From the NCBI GenBank assembly GCA_963808615.1, contig CAWEGV010000009.1:53359-117358 (forward strand): a stretch of DNA of 64,000 nt, read 5' to 3'. The DNA comes from Palsa-504 sp963808615 (lineage in GTDB: Bacteria; Actinomycetota; Actinomycetes; Streptosporangiales; Streptosporangiaceae). Shown here piece after piece: positions 24,804 to 33,193 of the stretch (its first letter is position 1; the number at the start of each line of letters is the position of its first letter). The notes under the pieces are model-generated. The model had not been told where the DNA came from, did no database searches, and was given only the letters and a program-made list of their open reading frames with translations. The translations under genes and the position numbers were made by a program.

Positions 24804-26011
24804 CCTCGGCGACGGCGGGCCGCTCGCGCCGCAGTGGACAGATCATCGCGGTACTCCTGGTCTTGGTGATAGCGGCGCTGCTGGCCTTCATGATCATCTC
24901 GGGCTTCCTGACCGGAACGCTGACGCTCGGCAAGGTGCTGCCAGTGCTGAGCCTGCTGACCATAGTCCTGGTGACCGGGGTGATCGGCCTGGTGGTAGTC
25001 GGCCATCAGCCGCGCAACCCGATCGGCTGGCTGCTGGCCGGCGAAGCGGTGTTCATCCTGCTGTCCGTCGCCGGCGGGGCGTACGCGAACCTGGTGTACC
25101 GGCTCGGCTACCACGGCCTGGCGTTCGCGGGGCCGCTGGCGCTCGTGCTCGACCAGCTGTTCAACTTCCTGCTGGCCGGGTTCCCGCTGGTGATCTTGCT
25201 CTTCCCGGATGGCTGCCTGCCCTCGCTGCGCTGGCGGCCGGTGGTGGGAATCTACCTGGCTATTACCGCCGCCGCGGTGCTGGCCACCAGCGCCGCGGTG
25301 GTGATCCTGGTCGCCGGGCACCACGTCGACTACCAGGCCAGCGGGAATCTGGCATCCCTTGGCCATTGGGGTACGACCTGGGTCATCCCGGTGCAGGTGG
25401 CCTTCCTCTTCACCGTCGGGGCCTTCTGGCTGGCCGCCATCACCCGTCAGGCCCTCAGCTGGCGGCGTTCTGACGGGGAACGCCGTCAGCAGCTGAAATG
25501 GCTGGCCAGCGGCGCCGCCGTCTGCGGCGTCTTCGGCATCTGGGCCACCGCCACCAACTCGGCGATCTGGGAAGTCCTGATCCTCGGGTTCACCGCGCTG
25601 CCGTTGAGCATCGGCCTCGGGATCCTGAAGTACCGGCTGTATGACATCGACCGGATCATCTCCCGCACGCTGGCGTATGCCATCGTGACCGGCTTGCTGG
25701 TCGGGGTATACGCGGGCCTGGTGCTGCTGGCCACCCAGGTGCTGAGATTCCACAGCACGGTGGCGGTGGCCGCCGCCACGCTGGCCGCTGCGGCGCTGTT
25801 CAACCCAGTGCGGCGGCGGGTGCAGTTGCGGGTGGACCGGCGGTTCAACCGGGCCCGGTATGACGCGGACCAGATGGTGGCCGCGCTCGCGGCGCGGCTG
25901 AAAGACGCGGTTGACCTGGAGTCGGTCCGCGACGACCTGGCCAGTGTCGTGCACCAGGCGCTGGAACCGGCCCACGTGTCGGTGTGGATCGGCGAAGCAG
26001 GCAACCGCTGA
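24800..26011 (+). CDS. Membrane sensor-like protein of unknown function
   Basis: 403 residues. Eight or nine hydrophobic helices fill residues 12-320 (LLVLVIAALLAFMIISGFL onwards), with the conserved cytosolic motifs GHQPRNPIGWLL and LPLSIGLGILKYRLYDIDRIISRTLAY. The C-terminal 80 residues (VDRRFNRARYDADQMVAALAARL, DLASVVHQALEPAHVSVWI) match the linker found before histidine-kinase or GAF modules in actinobacterial sensors, but no kinase domain follows. Possibly a truncated or stand-alone sensor. Confidence 0.75.
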   Translation: MTSATAGRSRRSGQIIAVLLVLVIAALLAFMIISGFLTGTLTLGKVLPVLSLLTIVLVTGVIGLVVVGHQPRNPIGWLLAGEAVFILLSVAGGAYANLVYRLGYHGLAFAGPLALVLDQLFNFLLAGFPLVILLFPDGCLPSLRWRPVVGIYLAITAAAVLATSAAVVILVAGHHVDYQASGNLASLGHWGTTWVIPVQVAFLFTVGAFWLAAITRQALSWRRSDGERRQQLKWLASGAAVCGVFGIWATATNSAIWEVLILGFTALPLSIGLGILKYRLYDIDRIISRTLAYAIVTGLLVGVYAGLVLLATQVLRFHSTVAVAAATLAAAALFNPVRRRVQLRVDRRFNRARYDADQMVAALAARLKDAVDLESVRDDLASVVHQALEPAHVSVWIGEAGNR

Positions 26012-26194
26012 TTTTGGTTGACGACTCTCCTCGTTCCGAGGCCCTCGGGATCCTTGGGAGCCGCTGCCGGGTCACTTCCCGGTGTTTGGCGGACCTGCCG
26101 GGCCAGCGGCGGACGGCAGGGCGGCGCCACCCTGACCCGGGCGCTACCAGGCCGATCAGTTCCCTGGAAGCATGGTGTCCGTAGGCATGGCGGG

Positions 26195-26850
26195 ATGGGC
26201 GTGGTCGTGATGGCTGTTACGAGGCCGAGCCCGTGGGCGCACTGGCGGGTGCGGGACTCCTACTTTGAAGGATGCGACTGCGAAGCCATCTGCCCGTGCC
26301 GCAGCGTGGGCGGTCGCCCCGGGGGGCCTTTCAGTTTTGGGGAGTGCTTTGGCGCTCTGTCCTGGCATATCCATGATGGTCACGCCGACGGCGTCGATCT
26401 CTCCGGTCTGCGGGGCGTTATGTCGCTCCGCTACTTCGACCGTGTGCAGCCGAGCACGCCATGGGAGGTCGTGCTCTATGTCGATCGGGATGCCGACGAT
26501 GCCCAGCGGTCCGCAACAGCCGATATTCTCCTGGCCGGGCCGGCGGAACGGTAGCACAGTTGTACGGCCCCGTCATCGGCGACGTTCACGTTGTACGGCC
26601 AGCCCGGATCGCCCTTGAGCACGTCAAGTCTCGCAAACGCATCAAGGTCGTCGGGTATCTCACCGTCGATGCCGAAGGCGAAGCCTCCAGGCCAGGTGAT
26701 GTCCGGTGCGGAATCCCGGGCTTCGACCATCCGGGCACCGAGCTACACGGCAGTGAGCTGCGATCGACCGACCCGGCGCTTCGCTGGGAGGTACGAGGAC
26801 GGCGTCACGCCGCCTTCGCCACTGACTGCGACTATCGGTCCGACGGCTGA
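26195..26850 (+). pseudogene. DUF1326 domain protein, frameshifted
   Basis: Frame 1 from ATG 26195 (or 26210) gives RDSYFEGCDCEAICPCRS, SWHIHDGHADGVDLSGL and ILLAGPAER then stop at 26554. Frame 2 takes over at about 26540 with GGTVAQLYGPVIGDVHVV, LTVDAEGEASRPG and GRRHAAFATDCDYRSDG to 26850. Joined, they form one DUF1326 protein of about 218 residues homologous to the intact copy at 27826. The 656-base span lacks one base. The cysteine pattern CDCxxxCPC is kept. Confidence 0.8.
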
Positions 26851-27005
26851 TAGCGCGGGGTACATCCCTCCTACACCGCTCTGGCCAAGCGCCTATCGGG
26901 CACGTGACAGGCACGCCGCTGGCCGCGCCGGAGTGGTCCGCCTCAGCTCGCTCGCCTGCGAGGTGCTGATGTTCCGCTCCGTGACACGCAGGGCTTTCGC
27001 GTGCG

Positions 27006-27812
27006 CTACATAGCCGGCATGCCGGAAGCATGCAGGCCAGGGAGGAGCCACGGGAACCAGATGGCCAGGATGCCGATCGCCATCAGCGCCACCCCGACGG
27101 CCTGGGCGAACGGCTTGCCGTAGCGCCAGAGCTTCTCGACGAAGATCACCACCGCCAGCGCGGCCATTACTGCCACGTTCATCACGCCGACTGCGACTAG
27201 CACGATCATTAGGCCCCAGCAGCACCCGGCGCAGGTAGCTCCGTGATGTAGGCCGACGCGGAGGTCGCGGGTGCGGCCCTTGAAGCCCAGGTAGTACATC
27301 AGCGCGCCGATCGGCGACCGGCAGCGGCGAAGGCACCAGTCCTTCCAGGGGGTCAGTTGGTAGATTCCCGCAGCGATGAAGATCGCAACGCCCAGCCACT
27401 TCGCTGCCGTTGGAGACGCACTAAGCAATCGTCCGGTCCCGGTAAGCGCTGCGAAGGCGACCGCCCCGACCACCGCCCAAGTCAGCAGGTAACCGCTGAG
27501 GAACATGATCATCCGTATGGCACGGCCGAAGCCGGCGGCGCCACCGCTGATCAAACGGGTCCACAGCACCCCCACCGGCGCGACCGAGGGCAGCATCATC
27601 GCTGCCATCATCACCACCCATAGCCCAAGGAATGGCAGCAGCGCCAGGCCCATGGTGCCGGGTCCGTTGCCCATGGTCCGGGCCAGGGCGATGGTGACCG
27701 CCCACGCCACCGCGGCCAGCGCGGCGACGGCAAGCCACGGCACCGCGAGCTGACGCGGCGGCACGGCCTGCACGGGCCGGGTATCAGCAGCCGGAGCGGC
27801 TAGGTCAGGCAC
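27006..27812 (-). CDS. DUF2182 domain-containing integral membrane protein
   Basis: 268 residues, GTG start. About seven hydrophobic helices. The DUF2182 signature includes WVVMMAAMMLPSVAPV (Met-rich), YLLTWAVVGAVAF, YQLTPWKDWCLRRCRSPIG and HHGATCAGCCWGLMIVL. Conserved Met, His and Cys in the helices suggest metal handling, and the family is described as a predicted metal-binding membrane protein. It follows the DUF1326 gene by 13 bases on the same strand, a recurring partnership. Confidence 0.85.
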   Translation of the reverse strand: MPDLAAPAADTRPVQAVPPRQLAVPWLAVAALAAVAWAVTIALARTMGNGPGTMGLALLPFLGLWVVMMAAMMLPSVAPVGVLWTRLISGGAAGFGRAIRMIMFLSGYLLTWAVVGAVAFAALTGTGRLLSASPTAAKWLGVAIFIAAGIYQLTPWKDWCLRRCRSPIGALMYYLGFKGRTRDLRVGLHHGATCAGCCWGLMIVLVAVGVMNVAVMAALAVVIFVEKLWRYGKPFAQAVGVALMAIGILAIWFPWLLPGLHASGMPAM

Positions 27813-27825
27813 GACCGGGCCCCGG

Positions 27826-28419
27826 TCAGCCCTCGTACCGGAAGTCGGTGACGAAGCTGTTGGTCCCGGAGAAGTCTGCGGTCCAGTGGCCGTGGTAGCT
27901 CACGTCTTTCGCCTGGGCCTGCCGGACTGGCTGCGTGACGGCGCCGAACGGCGCGTTCGCGATCACCGCTGGTTGCTGGCCATCCATTCCGGTCACCTGA
28001 TCGCTGCTCATCGAAAGAGCACCGGCAACCTCGGCGTGCAGCGACCCGCCTGTCTTTTCGAACGTGATTGTGGCTGGCTGCACCCCGGCGACCTCGCCGA
28101 TCAGCGGGCCCAGTGCGGCAAGGTGGCCGCCAGCGCCCCCGGAGAACACCGCACCCAGGGCTTCGGACTGCTCGGCGGAGGCGCGGTCATCCAAGTACAG
28201 TGCTACCTTCCAGCCGCCGTCGGTCATGCGTTTCGGCGAGTGCACCGCCATGACGGCATTGAGACCGGACAGGTCCACCCCGTCCTTGTTACCGCTGGTG
28301 ACGTGCCAGGCTAGCAAGACGTCGCAGTGGTCTTGCGTGGCGGGGCCGAGCCAGACACAGTTGCAGCTGACGTCGCAGTTGCACACCTCGAAGTAGTCGC
28401 CCTCAACAGCGAAGCTCAT
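27826..28419 (-). CDS. DUF1326 domain-containing protein
   Basis: 197 residues from ATG 28419, which follows GGCGAGGAGGG; an upstream extension was rejected. The N-terminus has the Cys motif YFEVCNCDVSCNCVWLGPAT, then LLAWHVTSGNKDGVDLSGLN and ALGPLIGEVAGV. DUF1326 proteins have a conserved CxCxxxCxC cluster likely to bind metal. Forms an apparent operon with the DUF2182 membrane protein; a frameshifted second DUF1326 copy lies on the other strand at 26195. Confidence 0.87.
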   Translation of the reverse strand: MSFAVEGDYFEVCNCDVSCNCVWLGPATQDHCDVLLAWHVTSGNKDGVDLSGLNAVMAVHSPKRMTDGGWKVALYLDDRASAEQSEALGAVFSGGAGGHLAALGPLIGEVAGVQPATITFEKTGGSLHAEVAGALSMSSDQVTGMDGQQPAVIANAPFGAVTQPVRQAQAKDVSYHGHWTADFSGTNSFVTDFRYEG

Positions 28420-28679
28420 ATCGCCCTCCTCGCCACTGGTTCCGGTCGGCTGGCTGAAGATCGTCTGCTTTCTGCCTTGTAGCACTACCGCCGCTGAAAC
28501 GCAAGGCGCTCACGTGAAGCGACGCGTTCCGTGAGCAGTCCGGACCGAGGTCGCTCCTGCCGCGCCTCCGCCCGTGCCTAATCCTGCCCGTGAACCTCGC
28601 ATGCGTCCTTGACGCGGTGCCGCGAGCTGGACACTCGGGAACGAGGCTGACGGCGCGCAGTCCGCCGTTCAGGGCGCTC

Positions 28680-29000
28680 CTAGACGTCTTCGAGGACCTC
28701 CGCGAATGCGATCACGACGCCTCCGGTGGCGTGCTTGAGGGTAGCAGCGACAAGGGCGCCCGCCTCTGCGGCGGCAGCACTGGCCGCGGCGTAGCCGGCA
28801 AAGTACAGGTCCAGCAGTCGATACGCCGGCGTCGGGCTGCCGTCTTCTTTCGGCCAGACCCTGGACGCCTCCAGCCGAGTGAGGCCGGGAAGATTCCGCG
28901 TCAGCGCGAGTTGCTCGGGGTAGGCCGACTCGAAAGCGTCCGGGTCGGTGGGGTTGGAATAGACGAAGCTGATCTTCGTCGGCTTGCCCTGCCCAGTCAT
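28680..29000 (-). CDS. EthD family protein
   Basis: 106 residues, ATG preceded by CCAGGAGG. TKISFVYSNPTDPDAFESAY, LALTRNLPGLTRLEASRVWP and AYRLLDLYFAGYAAA follow the EthD ferredoxin-like fold (dimeric alpha-beta barrel). EthD-like proteins support oxidative or decarboxylating reactions in other bacteria; specific role here unknown. Confidence 0.85.
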   Translation of the reverse strand: MTGQGKPTKISFVYSNPTDPDAFESAYPEQLALTRNLPGLTRLEASRVWPKEDGSPTPAYRLLDLYFAGYAAASAAAAEAGALVAATLKHATGGVVIAFAEVLEDV

Positions 29001-29198
29001 GGATGACCTCCTGGCGGTTATTGTCTGTCGATGCGAGTGAGCGGACCTCGACCTGGACGATGTGGGCCGAACTTTCGACGACGCAGCCGCCTCGCCAGAA
29101 GACAGGGCTGGCGCAGCGTCCCAGCTTGGGCCAAGCCCGTACGATTGTCCGCTTCACCTGCTGATCATCGAGCGTAGTCGGAGGAATGGAGGGCAACT

Positions 29199-30222
29199 AT
29201 GCCCGCTCCACCGGAAAACCTTGCCGACCGTCCAACGCTGCCAGCCGGTTTGCTCCGACCGCCGCGAGAGTTTGCTGATCATCTTGCGCTCGAGGACGCG
29301 GCGCTCGGCCTCGACGCGAATCGTCAGCCGCGCGACTTGCTCTCGGAGTTGCTCCGGAGCGTCCGCCTGACTGGAGAACGGGTCGCTGCGTATGGTCCGC
29401 TGCGGACGTTCTCGGTCGGCTTCGCCGGTATCTGCACCCTGCACATCGTTGATGAGGGCGAGATTGCGCTTCGGATCGAGGGCGTCCCGCACGTCGAGCG
29501 CGCGAGTCACGGCGATGTCATCCTGCTTCCGCGCGGTGACCCGCACCATATCAGCGACGCAGGCGAGCAGGCGCACGCGACGGTGCGCGCCGGCGTATCC
29601 GAGGACGACGAGCCCCAGCCGGCGCGCTGGCTCTGTGGGGCGTTCACGACCGGCGACCCGCAGGCGAGCCACCTGCTCGCGAGCCTCCCCGCCGCGATCA
29701 TCCTTCGCGGCGACCGCGGCCCGGCACTCGAAGGACTCGAAGTGGCCCGCAGGATGCTCCTGTTCGAGATGCAATCGCCCTCTCAAGGATCAGCGGTGAT
29801 GATCGCCCGCATCCTCGACCTGCTGTTCATCCAGATTCTGCGCGCTGGGCCGCTGGGCCAGACGCCGAACCGAACTGGCTCGCCGGCGCGCTCGACCCCC
29901 AGATCGGCCTGGCCTTGAGCGCTGTCCATCGAGACCCCGGTCACGACTGGAAAGTGAGGAACTGGCCCACGCATGCTGCCTTTCCCGGTCGGCGTTCGCT
30001 GCGCGGTTCGTCGTACGGGTCGGAATGCCGCCAGCCGCTTTTCTCACGCATGTGTGCCTCGACGCCGCCACCGACCTGCTCCGCGACACCGCCCTTCCAG
30101 TCACGCTCATCGCTGCGAACGTCGGCTATATGTCGGAGGCGGCATTCAGCCGTGCGTTCAAGCGCCGCTACGGCACGCCACCGGCACGCTGGCGACGAGA
30201 TATACGAGCGAGACTTTCGTGA
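29199..30222 (+). pseudogene. AraC family regulator (cupin plus helix-turn-helix), two frameshifts
   Basis: ATG 29199 follows GGAGGG. The cupin_6 part is intact in frame (LLSELLRSVRLTGERVAAYG, HGDVILLPRGDPHHISD, LEVARRMLLFEMQ). At about 29850 the sense moves to the frame encoding AAGPDAEPNWLAGALDPQIG and LSAVHRDPGHDWKV, and at about 29955 to the frame giving ELAHACCLSRSAFAARF, GMPPAAFLTHVCLDAAT and FSRAFKRRYGTPPARWRR, ending 30222. The 1,024-base span lacks two bases, one per break. Inactive as read. Confidence 0.85.
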
Positions 30223-30339
30223 GCGACCCGCGCGGTGCCAGGTCACCCCGCTGAGTCCCCCGGGCACCGACGCGTGGAGTACGAGGCGAAACTCAACCGG
30301 ATCCGCGACATATGTGCAACGTCTACGACGGGTTAGTTC

Positions 30340-30516
30340 CGGCGGGGCCGCATCGAGGTCCGCGCTGAGCGGTGTAGGCGCCAGGCCTGGCGCGAACTCA
30401 GCCCGCACGTTCAGCGCCCGACACTGCCGCTCGGGTTCACCGTGATCCCACGACCGGAACCGCTTGACGACGTGGCCGTCCGCCATGTCCACAACATGGG
30501 TTGAGCGTTCAGTCAC
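30340..30516 (-). pseudogene. Phosphotransferase family N-terminal fragment
   Basis: From GTG 30516: TERSTHVVDMADGHVVKRF, RSWDHGEPERQCRALN and AEFAPGLAPTPLSADLDAAPP, the opening of an aminoglycoside/choline-type phosphotransferase. The homology stops after about 59 residues, before the catalytic HGD and DxE motifs. A 5' stub left by deletion. Confidence 0.7.
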
Positions 30517-30565
30517 AGCGCAGCGGACATGGCTGAGCTCATGACGGCGCGGCGGCTCAGCTCTA

Positions 30566-30948
30566 TCACTCGTGCGCTGTCTCATCCCGGTCACCGCGGG
30601 CCGCCCGGGAGTCCGGGAGCGCGTCCATGGCCGCCTGCTTCTCCAGCCGGACGACCTCGCGCTCGATAGCCGATTCGCGCTGCACGACGGTCTTCACCAG
30701 GTTGAGCCCGAGGAACAGCATGGGGAACAGGGGCCAGAAGAAGCCACCGCCGCCGACCGCGATCCAGATCACCGTGCAGATCACGCTAGGGACCAGGAAG
30801 GCCGCGAACGACTCCTCCACGTCCCTGCGCCACTTGCGCGCCCCGTGCCCTCAGGTCCGCGGGATGCAGCGGAGCAGGCACCGCGGGCGGGTCGCCGGAG
30901 GGCATGAGGTCGGCGACGAGCGAAGGCAGCTCACCGAGGGTCAGGCTT
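30566..30948 (-). pseudogene. DUF1707/2TM-domain protein, 5' truncated and frameshifted
   Basis: The intact part from GTG 30820 encodes VEESFAAFLVPSVICTVIWI, a two-helix 2TM domain with GGGGFFWPLFPM and a coiled-coil tail (QRESAIEREVVRLEKQ). Upstream in another frame are LTLGELPSLVADLMPSGDPP and PLHPADLRARGA, the end of a DUF1707 domain and linker, then homology stops at about 30946. The frame break is near 30845. The missing 5' end coincides with the truncation of the divergent DUF4386 gene. Confidence 0.65.
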
Positions 30949-31441
30949 CGCGCTCGGCTTTGTCACCACTCGCGTCGTGGAAGCCGGCATGATCTTCACC
31001 GGAGTCCTCAGCCTCCTGTCGTTGGTGACCTTGCGGCAGAGCCTGAGCGGGGCGGCCGGAGCAGATGCGGCCTCGCTGGTCACCACCGGCGCGTCGCACG
31101 TCGCGGTCTACAACTGGACGTTCCTGCTCGGACAGACCCTGATGCCGGGCCTCAACGCACTGCTGCTCGGCTCCTTGATGTACCGGTCCCGGCTGGTGCC
31201 ACGCGTCATCCCCGTGATAGGGCTCATCGGAGGCCCGATACTCATCGCCGTCGTGATCGCCAGGCTGTTCGGCAGCGCGGGCTCGATCGCCGGAGGCGGC
31301 GGGCTCGCCGGAATCCCGGTGGCTGCCTGGGAGCTGTCGCTGGGCGTGTGGCTGGTCGTCAAGGGCTTCAGGCCCTCCCCGATCACCGCTGGAATAGACG
31401 CGGCCAGCACGCCGGGCGCCTACCAGGACGTCGCGGTCTGA
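30941..31441 (+). pseudogene. DUF4386 membrane protein, N-terminus missing
   Basis: In frame from about 30941: SGFALGFVTTRVVEAGMIFT, GVLSLLSLVTLRQSLS, YNWTFLLGQTLMPGLNALLLG, YRSRLVPRVIPVIGLIG and VWLVVKGFRP, matching the middle and end of DUF4386 proteins (about 230 residues). The first one or two helices are absent. The first in-frame ATG is 30977, with no ribosome site. Probably inactive. Confidence 0.75.
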
Positions 31442-31457
31442 CCCCCGGCACGACGAC

Positions 31458-31490
31458 ACGGCCGGGCCCTGCCAGGGCCCGGCCGTTCCG
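31458..31490. terminator. Bidirectional hairpin terminator
   Basis: A perfect 13-bp stem (31458-31470 with 31474-31486) with a three-base loop lies between the convergent ends of the DUF4386 remnant and the transporter fragment. Flanking TTCCG on the plus side is weakly T-rich. Confidence 0.75.
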
Positions 31491-31493
31491 TGC

Positions 31494-32136
31494 TCATCGG
31501 ACCCGCCGCACGGGCAGGATGGCGACGGCTCCGGTGATGGCGCAGAGTCCGGCGACCGTGTACAGCACGCCGTAGCTGCCGCCGTCGCGGCCGATCGCCA
31601 GGATGGCCGGCGCGATGGCCGGCGCGATGGCGAAGGGAAGTGCGCCGGCGATGTTGAACACGCCGAGATCCTTGGCGGCGTTGTGCTTGTCGGGCAGCAC
31701 GTCCACGACGAGCGCGAGGTCGACGGCGGCGTAGACCCCGAAGCCGAGCCCGCTGATGGCCATACCGACCAGGAAACCGCTGAAGTGGCTGGCGATGGCG
31801 ATCACGAACAACGCCAGGCCGTACACGACCGAGGCGGTCAGGACGAAGATCTTCCGCCGGCCCGTCCGGTCCGAGAGCTTCCCGCCGAGAAGGGAAGCGG
31901 CAACGATGACGGCGGACTGGACCAGAGTGCCCAGGAATATCTGCTGCGGCACCTCGGCCTTGGCAGTGCCGATCTTGTCCAGCAGGTAGTAGGCCTGGTA
32001 GGTCGTCAGGAACGCATAGGCCAGGACGAACATGAAGCGGCTGACGAAAGCCCAGGAGAAGTCAGGACTCTTCCGTGGATTGACGTAGAACGTGCCGGGG
32101 AATTCTCGCAGCGACCATTTCGGCTTATCCGCCCGG
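31494..32136 (-). pseudogene. MFS transporter, 3' half, cut by IS701-type insertion
   Basis: From the insertion point the frame reads ADKPKWSLREFPGTFYVNPR then KSPDFSWAFVSRFMFVLAY, followed by helices 7-12 (LGGKLSDRTGRRKIFVLTAS is the second-half copy of the MFS loop motif) to the stop at 31494. The first 33 codons precede any start codon, so this half cannot be translated normally on its own. Together with 34709-35425 it makes a 451-residue permease. Bases 32133-32136 are one copy of the CCGG target duplication. Confidence 0.9.
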
Positions 32137-32211
32137 TACTACAGCCCGGGTTTGTGACCTACGCCCGAGACAGTGGCCAGGCTGGCTTTCGCCGGGATTG
32201 TTGATGGCGTG

Positions 32212-33111
32212 CTATGGCTGCTCGAGCAGGAGCGGGGTCGCTGTGCTGGCGAGCTGGCCGAGCAGGTCAAGGGCGGTGTCCCGCATCCGTCCGGCAGGGT
32301 CCAGCGCGGGATCGTAGGAGGCCAGCGCCGCCGAGACGACCGGCAGGTGGCCGGCCGTCTGGCGCACGATCCGGTGCACGTCGTGGGCCAGCAGCCCGTC
32401 TGGGGCGGCGTAACTGTTGGCTGGGGCGATGGAGGGGTCGTACACGTCGAGGTCGACGTGGAAATGCACTACGTCGGCCTTGCCGGCCAGGACCTGCAGC
32501 GCGGCGGTGATGGCGCCGGGGTCGCGGGCCTGCGCTGGCGCAAGCCAGGTGATCTCCGATCGCCGCAGTGCTGCCTCTTCGGCCTGATCCAGGCTGCGCG
32601 CTCCGATGAGCAGGACCCGCTGCTCGGGCAGCGGGCTGAAGCCGGGAACGGCGGAAGCCAGCGCCTGCCAGCACCGCCCGACCACCATGGCCAGCCCCTG
32701 CCCGTCGAGGAACCCGGACTGGTCCAGCTCGGGGGTGTTGAAGTCGCCGTGCGCGTCCAGCCACACCAGCCCCAGACGTAGCCCGGGATGGGCGAGCCCG
32801 GCGAGCACCCCCAGCGTGGCGTTGCAGTTGCCCGACATCATCAGCGGGATCTGGCTGCCTTCCCGGGCGGCGGTGACGGCGGCGGCGGCAATGACGTGGT
32901 GCAACTCGAATGCCGTCCTCAGCTCTGCGCGCCAGCCAGGCGATGAGGCCGGTTCGAGCAGCACCTCCTCCACCGCGTGTCCCAGGCCGCGAAGCCGTTG
33001 CGCGGCGCCCGCACGGGCCAGCGCCAGCGGCCCGGAGCCCATACGGGCGTCGAAAACGCCCGAATCATACGGCACCTGCAACAGCCGCACCGACGGCGCG
33101 CCAGCAACCAT
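32212..33111 (-). CDS. Arginase/agmatinase/formiminoglutamase family protein carried by the IS element
   Basis: 299 residues, ATG start. Ureohydrolase fold with metal motifs WLDAHGDFNTPE (about 117-128) and FHVDLDVYDPSIAP (about 218-231). The first ligand motif, usually GGDHS, reads SGNCN, so its His is Cys; this variant group may bind one metal differently or have another substrate. The reading frame is intact and lies wholly between the outer inverted repeats, 75 bases from the left end and about 80 bases from the transposase stop. It has no transposition role that I know, hence a passenger. Confidence 0.85.
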   Translation of the reverse strand: MVAGAPSVRLLQVPYDSGVFDARMGSGPLALARAGAAQRLRGLGHAVEEVLLEPASSPGWRAELRTAFELHHVIAAAAVTAAREGSQIPLMMSGNCNATLGVLAGLAHPGLRLGLVWLDAHGDFNTPELDQSGFLDGQGLAMVVGRCWQALASAVPGFSPLPEQRVLLIGARSLDQAEEAALRRSEITWLAPAQARDPGAITAALQVLAGKADVVHFHVDLDVYDPSIAPANSYAAPDGLLAHDVHRIVRQTAGHLPVVSAALASYDPALDPAGRMRDTALDLLGQLASTATPLLLEQP

Positions 33112-33162
33112 GTCCCAAGTCTGTCAGCCGGGCCCGTGCATTCCCGCCCCGGCTGCCAAGTC

Positions 33163-33190
33163 GTACAGCTCCGGGTTATGACCTGATCAC
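33163..33190. repeat. Internal third copy of the IS end
   Basis: GTACAGCTCCGGGTTATGAC followed by CTGATCAC resembles the left end (CTACAG, CCCGGGTTTGTGACCT) and right end (CTACAG, TCCCGGTTCGTGA) in the same orientation as the left end. It would delimit a minimal transposase-only element 33163-34708 of about 1.55 kb. Confidence 0.6.
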
Positions 33191-33193
33191 GGT

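Noticed and set aside
29154..29786. 210-codon minus-strand frame over the AraC gene
   Set aside because: Shadow; the plus-strand cupin and helix-turn-helix motifs are unmistakable even with frame breaks.
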